Shown: positions 36,094 to 45,354, counted from the stretch's first letter. The stretch is 64,000 nucleotides of DNA from Roseiconus lacunae (GCF_008312935.1 NZ_VSZO01000001.1:248001-312000), one strand, 5' to 3'. The notes: generated by a model from the letters alone, not told the origin. A program made the numbers and translations.

Positions 36094-38193
36094 ATGGTTC
36101 TTCAGCGACGACTGGGCGCAATCGCTTCCGCCTTTCTTCTTTCGCTCGCCGTGGGCTGGACTGCGGAGCCGCTTTCCGCCCAGGAAACACCGATCATCGG
36201 TGCGGCAGCACAGAAACCTTCGGTGCAAGATCGTTTGATCGCAAAGATCATCGCCCAGCGAATTGAGCGTTTTCACATCTCTGGCGATAAGCTCAATGAT
36301 GACATCAGTCAACGCGCCTTGGATCTCTACATCGAACGTTTCGATCCGCTGAAACTGTACTTCTATCAGTCCGATGTCGACGAATTTCAAGCGTATCGCA
36401 ATTCGATCGATGACTTCGTCAAGAAAGGCGATCTGAATCTGGCCTACAAGATCTTCATACGCTACACCGAACGCGTCGACGAACGTGTCGCGGTGGCGCT
36501 CGAATTGCTCGACGGCGAGTTTGACTACACCAAAGACGAATACATTGTCGTTGAAGCAGACGAAACCACCTTCGCTAAAACCCCCGAAGAAGCTCGGGAA
36601 CGCTGGCGCCGACAAATCAAGTACACGCTGCTAGACCTACGTGACAGTGACGATGACGACAGCGATGATGATGCAGACGCCAGCGTCGAACAAGAAGACC
36701 CGCGTTCGGTTCTTCGTCGTCGCTATCAACGCTACGCGCGACGATTCAAAACGTACAGCTCGGACGATTTGTTGGAAGCCTTTTTGACGGCGGTGACCAG
36801 TGCATTCGACCCGCACTCCAGTTACATGTCGCCAACGACGTACAACGACTTTCTAATTTCGATGCGGCTGAAGCTGCAAGGTATCGGTGCAGCACTCCGC
36901 GAAAAAGATGGCAAGACCGTCGTCATGCAGGTCATCCCCGGCGGGGCCGCCGACTTGGATAAACGCCTCCAAGCGGACGACATCATCGTCTCTGTAGGAC
37001 AAGGTGATGACGGCCCAATGGTCGACATCGTCGAAATGCCGCTGAAAGAAGTGGTCAGTATGATTCGCGGTAATGCCGGGACCATTGTCCGGTTGGGTGT
37101 TAAACCCGGCGGAAAAGGTGACACCAAGGTTTACAAAATCAAACGCGCAAACGTCGAACTGGCGACCTCCGCCGCTCGCGGTGAAGTTATCGATCACAAA
37201 CTCGAAGATGGCACCGCTAAAAAGATCGGCTTCATCAACCTGCCCAGCTTTTACATGGACATGGACGGGGCCCGTGAGAACCGCCCCGACTTCCGCAGCA
37301 GCACCCGTGACGTTCGAAAAATCTTGCTGGACTTTAAATCACAGGGCGTCGAAGGCGTTGTGATCGATCTCAGCAGAAATGGTGGCGGTTCCTTGACCGA
37401 GGCGATCAACCTTACCGGACTGTTTATCGATCGCGGCCCCGTCGTTCAAGTGAAAGATAGCAACGACGAAGTGCAACAGTACAACGACGAAGATTCCGGC
37501 ACCGTTTGGAGCGGACCATTGGTCGTCCTGACAAGCAAGTTCAGCGCCTCGGCGAGCGAGATTTTTGCCGGTGCGATCCAAGATTATCACCGCGGTATCA
37601 TCGTCGGTGACCCGGCAACCCACGGCAAAGGCACCGTGCAAACGTTGATGAACCTTGCCGAAGGATTGCTCGGCGGCAACCGAGATAACTTTGGCGCGCT
37701 CAAAGTCACCTTGCAACAGTTCTACCTTCCCGATGGAAAAAGCACCCAACGCGATGGTGTGTCGGCCGACATCATTCTGCCCAGCTTTACGCAGAACTTT
37801 GACGTCGCCGAAGGCGACTTGCAGTACGCGCTCGAAGCCGATCGTATCAACGGAGTACGACACGACATTTACAAGTTCGTCCCCGCTGGCTTGCTGAATG
37901 AACTGCGACAAAAGTCAGAAACCCGCGTTCAATCGAACGAAGAATTCCTCGATCGAATTCGACGAATCGCATTGTTTGTCAAGCAAAAAGAAGAGTCGCA
38001 AGTTCCACTCAACGAAGAGAAATTCCTTGCCCGTCGAAAGCAACTCGACGCTCAGAAGGAGCAAGAAAAAGAAGAGCTCAATCAACAGAGCGACCAAGAG
38101 GTGTTCCGTGATGATTTTTACAACCGCGAGGTGCTAAACATCACGAGTGACTACATCGCCGGATTGCAGCGACAACAATTGGTCAAGAATTAA
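36094..38193 (+). CDS. Carboxy-terminal (tail-specific) processing protease, S41 family
   Basis: A 699-residue exported protease of the Prc/Tsp type, which degrades or trims proteins from their C-termini in the periplasm using a Ser-Lys dyad. Seen: signal peptide at 1-30; the N-terminal Prc-type helical domain (ALDLYIERFDPLKLYFYQSD); PDZ domain about 253-345 (QVIPGGAADLDKRLQADDII); and the catalytic core GFINLPSFYMD, DLSRNGGGSLTEAI, VLTSKFSASASEIFAGAI with the nucleophile Ser near 488, then GDPATHGKGTVQ with the Lys near 511. The C-terminus is charged and coiled. Single gene, followed by a strong stem-loop. Confidence 0.93.
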   Translation: MVLQRRLGAIASAFLLSLAVGWTAEPLSAQETPIIGAAAQKPSVQDRLIAKIIAQRIERFHISGDKLNDDISQRALDLYIERFDPLKLYFYQSDVDEFQAYRNSIDDFVKKGDLNLAYKIFIRYTERVDERVAVALELLDGEFDYTKDEYIVVEADETTFAKTPEEARERWRRQIKYTLLDLRDSDDDDSDDDADASVEQEDPRSVLRRRYQRYARRFKTYSSDDLLEAFLTAVTSAFDPHSSYMSPTTYNDFLISMRLKLQGIGAALREKDGKTVVMQVIPGGAADLDKRLQADDIIVSVGQGDDGPMVDIVEMPLKEVVSMIRGNAGTIVRLGVKPGGKGDTKVYKIKRANVELATSAARGEVIDHKLEDGTAKKIGFINLPSFYMDMDGARENRPDFRSSTRDVRKILLDFKSQGVEGVVIDLSRNGGGSLTEAINLTGLFIDRGPVVQVKDSNDEVQQYNDEDSGTVWSGPLVVLTSKFSASASEIFAGAIQDYHRGIIVGDPATHGKGTVQTLMNLAEGLLGGNRDNFGALKVTLQQFYLPDGKSTQRDGVSADIILPSFTQNFDVAEGDLQYALEADRINGVRHDIYKFVPAGLLNELRQKSETRVQSNEEFLDRIRRIALFVKQKEESQVPLNEEKFLARRKQLDAQKEQEKEELNQQSDQEVFRDDFYNREVLNITSDYIAGLQRQQLVKN

Positions 38194-38232
38194 TCAAGAC
38201 GCATCAGCGCTCTGATTACCATCGAGACTTAG

Positions 38233-38267
38233 AAACAGCCGCGGACAATTGATGTTCGCGGCTGTTT
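38233..38267. terminator. Bidirectional stem-loop between the S41 protease and nagA
   Basis: AAACAGCCGCG (38233-38243) and CGCGGCTGTTT (38257-38267) form a perfect 11-bp stem around a 13-nt loop. It begins 40 bp after the protease stop. The A3/T3 stem ends suit termination in either direction. The convergent nagA ends at 38391. Confidence 0.6.
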
Positions 38268-38273
38268 GCGTTA

Positions 38274-38372
38274 CCCGACGGTGCTAGCCCCGGCTATTGC
38301 ACCGGTGACTGAACCGAAACCGCGGCTAATCCCAGTTTCAAAGGTCGACGAAGCCCTAGCACGTTCGGCTCA
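38274..38372. repeat. Palindromic intergenic repeat, copy 3
   Basis: Opens with CCCGACGGTGCTAGCCC and closes with CCCTAGCACGTTCGGCTCA; the arms are imperfect inverted copies separated by an inner pair (CCCGGCTATTG...CGCGGCTAAT). Same general plan as copies at 4377, 11051, 55741 and 59551, though the sequence is a divergent subtype. Confidence 0.65.
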
Positions 38373-38390
38373 CCGATTTCGGATGAACCC

Positions 38391-39308
38391 TCAGACCGAC
38401 AGTCCGATCAGTCGGGCGGGGTTTTCGATCGTCCACCGTCGCAACGTTGATTGCTCCGCACCCAAATGCTGTTGCATCAGTCGCATCATTTGGTTCATGT
38501 CCGTCGCGCAACCGGCGAATTGCTTTCGCCCTTGCCCCCACGCAGCCAGCGACTCGTCGACTTCGACCCATTGATCGGCCAGGCGATGTTTTCCGGGCCC
38601 AAGTCCAGCGGCACTGATCGCGTCGGTCACGATCACCACGTGTCGATCCGGGATCACTTGCAAGTAGTTCTGCATTGCAAACCACGGTACGTGATGCCCA
38701 TCGGCGATCAGTGAGATGTGCAGGTATTCGGCTAGTGAGAGCACGCGGTTGATGACGTTGTCATGGCGATGCATCGTGACCGGGCAACCATTCCCCAGGT
38801 GTGTGAACAGCGCCATCCCGGCGTCGATCGTCGCCTTTAGCTCATCCAGCGATGCGTTTGAGTGGCCGCCTGCGACGGTGATGTTCTGATTGGCCAAATG
38901 TCGTGTTACTTCGGCGGCACCGTCGACCTCGGGGGCAAGCGTGACCAGACGCACAAGGCCTCGTCCGGCAGCCAACAATCGATCCATCGCATCGATTGTC
39001 GCCGAACGGGTCGCCGAGATCGGATGGGCACCCACGTAGCCGGGCTCCGAACTGATAAATGGGCCTTCGACGTGGATCCCCGGCATGCGGTTGGCGGCGT
39101 TGGTCGACGATTCGATCGCCTCGGCAACTTTTCCAATCCGCCGGATCATCACATCCAGGTCTGCCGTGATGATTGTCGGCAGGAATTTCGACGTCCCCTC
39201 CTGGCACAGTCTTTCTGCGATGCCGGTGATTTGTTCGACCGACACGTCGTCACTGTTGAAATCGACGCCGCCATATCCGTTGACTTGCAAGTCGATGTAA
39301 CCACTCAC
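38391..39308 (-). CDS. nagA: N-acetylglucosamine-6-phosphate deacetylase, short form
   Basis: Metal-dependent amidohydrolase removing acetate from GlcNAc-6-P. The 305-residue protein starts directly at the barrel: GYIDLQVNGYGGVDFNSDD, lacking the N-terminal beta-sandwich strands of ~380-residue NagA. Other blocks: PGIHVEGPFISSEPGYVGAH with the metal Glu, LVTLAPEVDG, NITVAGGHSNAS with the metal His, FTHLGNG, LIADGHHVPWF, and the catalytic Asp in VTDAISAAGLGPG. The GTG at 39308 overlaps the nagB stop by 4 nt and is the only workable start. Its product feeds NagB, encoded just upstream. Confidence 0.88.
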   Translation of the reverse strand: MSGYIDLQVNGYGGVDFNSDDVSVEQITGIAERLCQEGTSKFLPTIITADLDVMIRRIGKVAEAIESSTNAANRMPGIHVEGPFISSEPGYVGAHPISATRSATIDAMDRLLAAGRGLVRLVTLAPEVDGAAEVTRHLANQNITVAGGHSNASLDELKATIDAGMALFTHLGNGCPVTMHRHDNVINRVLSLAEYLHISLIADGHHVPWFAMQNYLQVIPDRHVVIVTDAISAAGLGPGKHRLADQWVEVDESLAAWGQGRKQFAGCATDMNQMMRLMQQHLGAEQSTLRRWTIENPARLIGLSV

Positions 39309-40069
39309 TGAACACGCCCCAGCGATGCGGCGGAAGATGCAGGGATCTGGCTGGCGGCGGCTTCGTCGATTACCAGAGTTGTGCCGGGGTGATCGGCCAA
39401 GATACTTGCCGGGACATCGGGGGTGACTGGACCGGAAAGGGTCTTGCTGACGGCCGATGCCTTGCGTTCATCGGGCACGCTGCAGTAAATATGCTTTGTC
39501 TTTAGAATCTGTTTGACCGACATGCTGATCGCATGCGTTGGGACCTCTTCGAGTGACCCGAACCAGCCCTCACCGACCTGCTGCAGACGGCACGGTTCAT
39601 CAAGTTCGACCAATAGATACGGTTGCTCGGTCTCGAAATCTGCCGGAGGATCGTTAAAGGCGAGGTGTCCGTTTTCGCCGATGCCGACCATCGCGACATC
39701 GACGTCGATTTGTGAAATCACTTCAGACGCGTTTTGAATCGTTTCTGCCGGATTGGCTTTTCCGTCAAGGAAAAGAAACGATGCCAATGGAACTCGATCG
39801 ACGAAGCGTTCTTTCAAGTAACGACAGAACGAAGCTGGGTGGTCGTTTCCGATACCGACGTATTCGTCGAGGTGAAAACCATCGACACGCGACCAATCGA
39901 TTCCATCTTGGCTGACTAAGTGATCGAGAACTTCAAACTGCGAGGCGCCAGTGGCAACGATCAAGTTGGCCTTGCCCTTATCGGCGATCGCTTGTCGGAG
40001 GTTAGCGGCGGCATGTTCGGCGGCGTAACGCCCCATTTCTTTGGCGTTGGGTGCGACGATGGTTTTCAT
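39305..40069 (-). CDS. nagB: Glucosamine-6-phosphate deaminase
   Basis: Converts glucosamine-6-phosphate to fructose-6-phosphate plus ammonia, linking amino-sugar breakdown to glycolysis. The 254-residue length is usual. Seen: NLIVATGASQFEVLDHLV (phosphate loop, GAS in place of the more usual GST), VDGFHLDEYVGI with the catalytic Asp/Glu, HPASFCRYLKERF, VAMVGIGENGHLAFNDPPAD containing the His of the active site, and THAISMSVKQIL. Located 1 bp after recQ and overlapping nagA, so a three-gene leftward unit. No allosteric features can be judged. Confidence 0.93.
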   Translation of the reverse strand: MKTIVAPNAKEMGRYAAEHAAANLRQAIADKGKANLIVATGASQFEVLDHLVSQDGIDWSRVDGFHLDEYVGIGNDHPASFCRYLKERFVDRVPLASFLFLDGKANPAETIQNASEVISQIDVDVAMVGIGENGHLAFNDPPADFETEQPYLLVELDEPCRLQQVGEGWFGSLEEVPTHAISMSVKQILKTKHIYCSVPDERKASAVSKTLSGPVTPDVPASILADHPGTTLVIDEAAASQIPASSAASLGRVQ

Positions 40070-40070
40070 T

Positions 40071-42014
40071 TCAAACTTGTTTCAAGACGTCTTCAAAAGG
40101 AATCTGCTCACAGACACCAAAACTGGCGTGTCGTGATAACCGAGAGCGTACCATTTTTGGCGACGACAATCCGCATAGGAACCTCGCCCTTTGACGTGCG
40201 GTCGTGAAATGATCGGGGTATTCGCGAGCGACCTGCTCGATTGCCCGCTTGACCGCATCGCCGATGACTCGTTGGTCCGTCCGTGGAATTTGCCGTGGCC
40301 CGTCGCCGATGCAATACGTGCACTGACCGCAATCCTGATCCATTGGTTGGCCGAAATGAGAAGCAAGGTGATTTGCTTGGCACTTCGTCGCTCGTGCGAT
40401 GTCGAACACCTCGTCGATTCGCGCGACCTGTGATCGTTCACGATTCATCACGCGCTCATAGCAATCGTCGGCGATCACTTTGGGTTGGTCGATCCGTTTT
40501 AACCAGCGATAGCCATGGACTAAGTCTTTGACATTTACATCGATCCAGTTTTGTGCCGCCATAAACTCGACCGCTTTGACCAATCGTGACCTCGGTTGAC
40601 CAAGTGCCTTACATGCAGCCGCCATATTTAGATAAAAATACTTCCGCCCCTTGGTCAGTTGGCCCAATAGTCCGGCAAGGAACTCTCGGCGTTCGCCATC
40701 AAAGTTATTTAAGATCGCTTTCGACGTTACCTTGGGGTAGATCTTATAGGTATCGTAACGAGGCGAGGTGGATTCCAGCCAACCGTCGATTTCCAGGTAC
40801 GTTAGCAGTGTTCTGACAACCAAGATTCGAATGTCGGTTTCGAATGAAAGTTTGTAGTGTGAAAGGAAAAATTCATCGGGTTGACCGCAAAGGAATTCAA
40901 GCAGTCGACCGACACCGTGTCGGCTGGGCGTGTCACCGAACGAAAAATTCTCTAGGACCACGCGGTCTTCGGGGACCAGTAGTAACTCGCAGATGGAGGC
41001 TTCACCATCGCGTCCGGCACGTCCAATCTCCTGCGCATACGCCTCGATCGACTGAGGCGGATTGAAGTGATAGACGTAACGGATGTTCGACTTGTCGATC
41101 CCCATCCCAAACGCGATCGTGGCCACGATCACACCGTCAACGGAGGCGAGGAACTGCTGTTGAATATCGGCGCGATCTTCGGCCGACATCCCCGCGTGAT
41201 AGGCGGTTGCTTCGATCCCGTCTTCGCAAAGCCGTTCGGCGATCTCTTCGGCCGTCTTTTGTTTGGAAACATAAACTAGCGTGGCCCCGCGCGGGCGCCC
41301 GATCAATCGTTCTTTTAACTCGGGATATTGTTCTGACCGCGACACGATCGAGCTACGGATTTTTAGATTGGGGCGATGGAATGGGGTGCAGATCGCATCA
41401 TCCGGTTCGATGTCAAAGGCGTTTCGGATGTCATCCAGGACCTCCGGTGTGGCCGTCGCGGTCAACGCCAATACGCGATCGGCTTTCAGACGTTTGGCGA
41501 GTTCGGCGAGTTTCAAGTAATCCGGTCGGAAATTGTGCCCCCACTGGCTGATGCAGTGGGCCTCGTCGACCGCGAACAGAGACACGTTCAGCGATCCGAC
41601 GGTCGCGATAAAACGTTCGTTGAAAAACCGTTCCGGGGCGACGTAAAGCAGGCGGATCGATCCATCACGGATGCCACGGATCGAGTCACGGAACTCTTGA
41701 TCGCTCAGTGACGAATCCAATCGGGCGGCATGGATCCCACGCGTAGCCAGCGCATCACATTGGTCTTTCATCAACGCGATCAGGGGTGAAACGACAACGG
41801 TGGTGCCTTCGAGCATCTGGCTGGGAAGCTGATAGCACAGGCTTTTCCCGCCGCCGGTTGGAAACACCGCCGCAACGTTTTTTCCTTCGAGCAATCGTGT
41901 GACGACCTGGGCTTGGCCATCGCGAAAGTCATTCAGTTGGAATTGATCTCGAAGCACCGAACGGGCCTTCCGCAGTGACTCCGTGCCTGCAATCTCCATC
42001 TCATCTCCCTTCAT
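40071..42014 (-). CDS. recQ: RecQ family ATP-dependent DNA helicase
   Basis: 3'-5' DNA helicase acting in recombination and repair. The 647-residue protein has the helicase core: FRDGQAQVVTRLLEGKN, VFPTGGGKSLCYQLP (Walker A), VVSPLIALMKDQ, FAVDEAHCISQWGHNFR (DEAH), ALTATATPEV, TAYHAGM, VIVATIAFGMGIDKSNIRYV, QEIGRAGRDGE. The RQC zinc site is present (C-QANHL...CGQCTYC), and no clear HRDC domain follows. ATG 42014 has AGGAG five nt upstream; a second ATG at 41999 also has a good site; the long TTG form from 42161 adds no homology. Followed at 1 bp by nagB, a pairing with no obvious functional logic. Confidence 0.93.
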   Translation of the reverse strand: MKGDEMEIAGTESLRKARSVLRDQFQLNDFRDGQAQVVTRLLEGKNVAAVFPTGGGKSLCYQLPSQMLEGTTVVVSPLIALMKDQCDALATRGIHAARLDSSLSDQEFRDSIRGIRDGSIRLLYVAPERFFNERFIATVGSLNVSLFAVDEAHCISQWGHNFRPDYLKLAELAKRLKADRVLALTATATPEVLDDIRNAFDIEPDDAICTPFHRPNLKIRSSIVSRSEQYPELKERLIGRPRGATLVYVSKQKTAEEIAERLCEDGIEATAYHAGMSAEDRADIQQQFLASVDGVIVATIAFGMGIDKSNIRYVYHFNPPQSIEAYAQEIGRAGRDGEASICELLLVPEDRVVLENFSFGDTPSRHGVGRLLEFLCGQPDEFFLSHYKLSFETDIRILVVRTLLTYLEIDGWLESTSPRYDTYKIYPKVTSKAILNNFDGERREFLAGLLGQLTKGRKYFYLNMAAACKALGQPRSRLVKAVEFMAAQNWIDVNVKDLVHGYRWLKRIDQPKVIADDCYERVMNRERSQVARIDEVFDIARATKCQANHLASHFGQPMDQDCGQCTYCIGDGPRQIPRTDQRVIGDAVKRAIEQVAREYPDHFTTARQRARFLCGLSSPKMVRSRLSRHASFGVCEQIPFEDVLKQV

Positions 42015-42410
42015 CTCGGCTCCTGGGGCACCTTTGGCAGCATTCGAGTCAACGGAGTTGCTTGTCGCCCAAACGTGAACGTTAGGGAATACGCCAATCG
42101 GTGCGATCATCAAGACGCCCGCAGTTGCTGGGTCGGCAAACGGAATTGTTCGCGACCTCAATCACCTTGCTGCTACCGGCGTGACTGAAAAACGCCTGCT
42201 ACACCTGCGGCAGGCAGTCCAATGAGAGACGAGGCTATCAAAGCGGGTGTGAAGGATGCCATCACCGGCTTGCCACCCTCGTTCCTTACAACATTGACCG
42301 TTCTCGTCACGAAATCAATCCCACCTCGCACAAAATCCCTCCCCCAGCGCATTGATTCGCAGTAACGTTGATTGCAGTGGGCGCGGCGAGTCAACGACGC
42401 ATGTTAGCCC

Positions 42411-42990
42411 GAGTCGTTCACGCCAGCCCTGGGGCGACTCCACCCGCGACCGACCACGAACGCTTGACTGCGCTACCCGCAGTCGCGAAGCGACGGAAGG
42501 CTAAAGCCACGGGTGCCAACCCGTGGTCCAAGTCCCACCCAAGCGATCAAACCCCGAAGGGGTGACAGGTGAAAATTTTTTTTGCATAGCGAGCCCACGT
42601 TGCAGGCAACGACCACACATTGCCAAGCAAAATAAAAAACGTGCTCTGTCCCCGGATGCCTTTCTATCTCCCGATGCTCTGTCCCCGGATGCCACTGTCC
42701 CCGGATGCCACGAGTCGTTTCCGCCAGCCCTGGGGCGACCTCCACTCGCGATAGACCACCAACGCTTTACTGCGCTGCCCACACTCGCGAAGCGACGGTA
42801 GGCTAAAGCCACGGGTGCCAACCCGTGGTCCAAGTCCCACCCAAGCGATCAAACCCCGAAGGGGTGACAGGTGAAATTTTATTGCATAGCGAGCCCACGT
42901 TGCAGGCAACTACCACACATTGCCAAGCAAACTAAAAAACGTGCTCTGTCCCCGGATGCCTTTCTATCTCCCGATGCTCTGTCCCCGGAT
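42411..42990 (+). repeat. Direct tandem duplication, period 302 bp
   Basis: Two copies, about 42411-42709 and 42711-42990, match at high identity with offset 302. Each contains CGAGTCGTT..GCCAGCCCTGGGGCGA, a hairpin CCACGGGT/ACCCGTGG (42507-42526 and 42809-42828), CCCCGAAGGGG, an AT tract with GCATAGCGAGCCCACG, and ends in short CTGTCCCCGG motifs. No coding frame is supported. A diverged partial third copy lies at 45600-45725. Confidence 0.85.
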
Positions 42991-42993
42991 ACC
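42641..42993 (+). repeat. Short TGCTCTGTCCCCGGAT repeats, plus orientation, five copies
   Basis: Copies at 42641-42660, 42673-42693, 42693-42709, 42941-42960 and 42973-42993 share GCTCTGTCCCCGGATGCC or a close variant. They are the leftmost members of a cluster of about 20 that extends to 47902 around a RAYT transposase gene. Repeats of this kind (GGGACAGAGCA-like on one strand) near RAYT genes are known in other bacteria; function as RAYT substrate is inference. Confidence 0.8.
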
Positions 42994-43023
42994 TTCACCC
43001 AAGAATCCACCCAGAAGTAAACC

Positions 43024-43188
43024 ATGATGTCCCACCAGAAACCCAACCTTCCCGAAAAGGTCTGCGTGGTTTGCGGCCGTCCGTTCAAATGGAGGAAGAA
43101 ATGGGCCAAGAATTGGAGCGACGTCAAATACTGCAGTGAGAGATGCAAGCGAAAGCCAAGCTCTTCCAACCCGCGACAACAAGACTAA
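43024..43188 (+). CDS. DUF2256 family small zinc-ribbon-like protein
   Basis: A 54-residue protein that is a full DUF2256 domain: [20 protein letters not shown] then [11 protein letters not shown]. Four Cys (CxxC and CxxxC) are spaced for one zinc. Function of the family is unknown; it occurs across many bacteria, often alone. Start is ATG 43024 or 43027 (Met-Met). It lies between oppositely oriented short repeats (GTCCCCGGAT at about 42982 and ATCCGGGGAC at 43199), with no other gene for several hundred bp, so it appears as a one-gene cassette. Confidence 0.88.
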   Translation: MMSHQKPNLPEKVCVVCGRPFKWRKKWAKNWSDVKYCSERCKRKPSSSNPRQQD

Positions 43189-43197
43189 CATCGCCCG

Positions 43198-43382
43198 CAT
43201 CCGGGGACACAGCACCTGAAAGTCAACCTGAACATATCCGGGTGAACATATCCGGGGACACAGCATGCAGGAACACATCCGGGAGCTAGCGGCGGGGACG
43301 TAGCATCTACGAAAAATTCCGTTTGCCCAGTTGCGAACCAACGACGAGTCAAAGTGCCCAATCCCTTCGGGGACAGAGCACC
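43198..43382 (-). repeat. Short GGGGACAGAGCA-type repeats, minus orientation
   Basis: Four copies reading on the opposite strand: GCATCCGGGGACACAGCACC (43196-43215), ATATCCGGGGACACAGCATG (43248-43267), CGGGGACGTAGCATC (43293-43307) and TTCGGGGACAGAGCACC (43366-43382). Reverse orientation relative to the 42641-42993 group, with the DUF2256 gene in between. Confidence 0.75.
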
Positions 43383-44076
43383 TCTTTGAAAAAAATGACG
43401 GCAGATGCAAACTTGCCGGACGAACCCTTGATTGCTATTCACGGAGGCGCATCCACGGAAAGCTCAACTGTCTCAGTTCCTGAACAACGGCACGCTATAT
43501 TCACGGGAGCCAGCCCATGTTCTGGGTTCGAACAATAAAACCAAACCCCGAATTGGCGTCAGCCAAGAAGCATTGGAAAAAGTGCTGTTCCACAAGCGAC
43601 ACTTCGACGTTCCCCGCAGACTCAAATGCTTTCTCTGTCCCCTAATGCTCTGTCTGACAGCGCCTGTGGCGACACCCCCAATGCAGGCGCCCACAGCCGC
43701 CGCTGCACCACCGTACAGAAAAACGAAAACCAGGATCGCGGCCAGCAAGTCGATCAGCCCCACATCTTTCGGCCAACCGTGACGGAACCGTCCAGACGGC
43801 GGTCCATGGCTGCCGGACAATCTCGGATGACGTGAGGTTTGCGATTGTGCCGAACTTGGAAACGCCACTCGGTTCTATACCGGTCGGCTTCCTTGCGTAG
43901 AGATGCCATTGAACCAACTCCCAACTGTTGACTTGCCCCACGTCATGAAGCAGCGATCGTTTGCATGCGAAGCGTGAGAAAACTTCTTCCGGAATAAAAA
44001 AGGCGGCGGCCGACCGCCAGATTCGGCAATTTAAGGGCGATGATGGTCCGTTTCCTCAATCGCCCCAGGTGCCCCG
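43383..44076. other. Non-coding or decayed stretch in the repeat island
   Basis: No reliable gene seen. It contains another plus-oriented short repeat pair at about 43631-43660 (CTCTGTCCCCTAATGCTCTG). A minus-strand frame around 43640-43770 would encode one hydrophobic segment (LIDLLAAILVFVFLYGG), but it has no good start and reads into repeat sequence. Confidence 0.5.
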
Positions 44077-45354
44077 ATGCCTCAATCGTTCCGGTACAGA
44101 GAAAAGTTCCACTTTGTACCCTCCACCGAAATCGGCGAAGTTGACCGGCCGATGTTGAAGTATCTCATCGACTGTTTTGACTATGTAAAATCGCAGCGTA
44201 CGACGCTCGCGCAAAAAAACCAAGACGCGTTGATCAATCAGAAGAACCTGCTGACATTTGAGAAAGCATATCTCAAGCAAGGTATGTCGTGGGAAGATAC
44301 AAAGAAGGCGATACTCAACAACAGCAAGAATGGCATTGAGATTCTTGGCACGAGCGTAAACGACATCCGACGAATCATCTCGAAAAAGACAAGCAAGGAA
44401 CTTGGACGTGTCTATCTTGAAAACGAGCGATTCAAATGCGTCAGTGAATCCCACAACAGCAAACCAAGCATCTTCGTGCGGCAAGACCATCCGAACCAGA
44501 GACAGTACATCAAAACGCAGGCGGGGCACTTTGTTCGCCGGTATGTCATTCGTGGTCTCAACCATACCGACTCGATAAATCTGGACATGCAGAAAGGATT
44601 GGAACCGCCGGAACAGAATTCCGAAGCAAAGGCCGACGAAACAAACGCGACAAAAGATCACGCACACCGACATCCCGTCCAAACTGGCGAGACGCTCGAC
44701 GAAGGCAGTCAGATCATCAGCCACACGCGGGGCTGGAACAAACGGTTCGTCTCCACCACTTCGACCGACCGATCGGTGTTGTCAACTCAACTCGAAGAAT
44801 TCCGGAGTGTGTTCGGAGCGGTGATCGTCGACTTAGCAGAAATCAACGCTAGTGACATCATTGATCTGCATTCACCAAATGCGGCATCACGGACGTTCGG
44901 CTTCGCGATCGATGTCATCATGAAGCTCGATTCCGTAAGCCCGGCAAAGTCCTTCCGAGATGAAAAAATCCGCGCCTTCCGCGACGTTATTCGTACCAGA
45001 GAAATCTTAATTCGGTCAGTTCCGTTCACCGCGGTCAAATTTCTTTCGGCTGCGGAGACCGTCGTGGGTGTCTGCTGGGATAAACGGTGTGCGGAACTCA
45101 GCAACGTGACAAACGGTCTGAAGGAAGCGACGATAAAGGCGTTGCAGAAGCATTTCAAGATTGAACCGCTGAAGTATTTTTCTAATGGCGGCTACTGGTA
45201 TTTTTTTGGTTTCGATTCCGCACAGGATTGTGGCGACGCATATCGGTTGCTTACGAACGACCCGGGTGCGAAGAAGTTCTTGAAAATCGAAAAGCTCAAG
45301 AGCTTTGTACCGAGAAGCGATCTGCGGAACAGTCAGTTCAACCGCGTCGGTTGA
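44077..45354 (+). CDS. Unrecognised 425-residue protein in the repeat island
   Basis: A soluble-looking 425-residue protein with no signal peptide, no membrane segment and no motif I can assign. The N-terminal ~110 residues are Lys/Asn-rich and helical (LIDCFDYVKSQRTTLAQKN; SWEDTKKAILNNSKNGIEIL). A charged, low-complexity linker spans about 175-225 (EQNSEAKADETNATKDHAH). The C-terminal half has mixed alpha/beta character and ends basic. Codon use appears richer in AAA/AAG/AAC and less GC-biased than neighbours, which suggests transfer. ATG 44077 has AGGTG upstream. It sits between short repeats of opposite orientation (about 43631 and 45587). Real gene likely; function unknown. Confidence 0.7.
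   Translation: MPQSFRYREKFHFVPSTEIGEVDRPMLKYLIDCFDYVKSQRTTLAQKNQDALINQKNLLTFEKAYLKQGMSWEDTKKAILNNSKNGIEILGTSVNDIRRIISKKTSKELGRVYLENERFKCVSESHNSKPSIFVRQDHPNQRQYIKTQAGHFVRRYVIRGLNHTDSINLDMQKGLEPPEQNSEAKADETNATKDHAHRHPVQTGETLDEGSQIISHTRGWNKRFVSTTSTDRSVLSTQLEEFRSVFGAVIVDLAEINASDIIDLHSPNAASRTFGFAIDVIMKLDSVSPAKSFRDEKIRAFRDVIRTREILIRSVPFTAVKFLSAAETVVGVCWDKRCAELSNVTNGLKEATIKALQKHFKIEPLKYFSNGGYWYFFGFDSAQDCGDAYRLLTNDPGAKKFLKIEKLKSFVPRSDLRNSQFNRVG

Noticed and set aside
42173-42394. Minus-strand frame with a hydrophobic C-terminal stretch upstream of recQ
   Set aside because: ATG at 42352 lacks a ribosome site and the frame runs in AT-poor repeat-flanking DNA; too weak to call.
43473-43868. Minus-strand frame with one transmembrane-like segment in the repeat island
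   Set aside because: GTG start without a ribosome site and its C-terminal part is made of short-repeat sequence.
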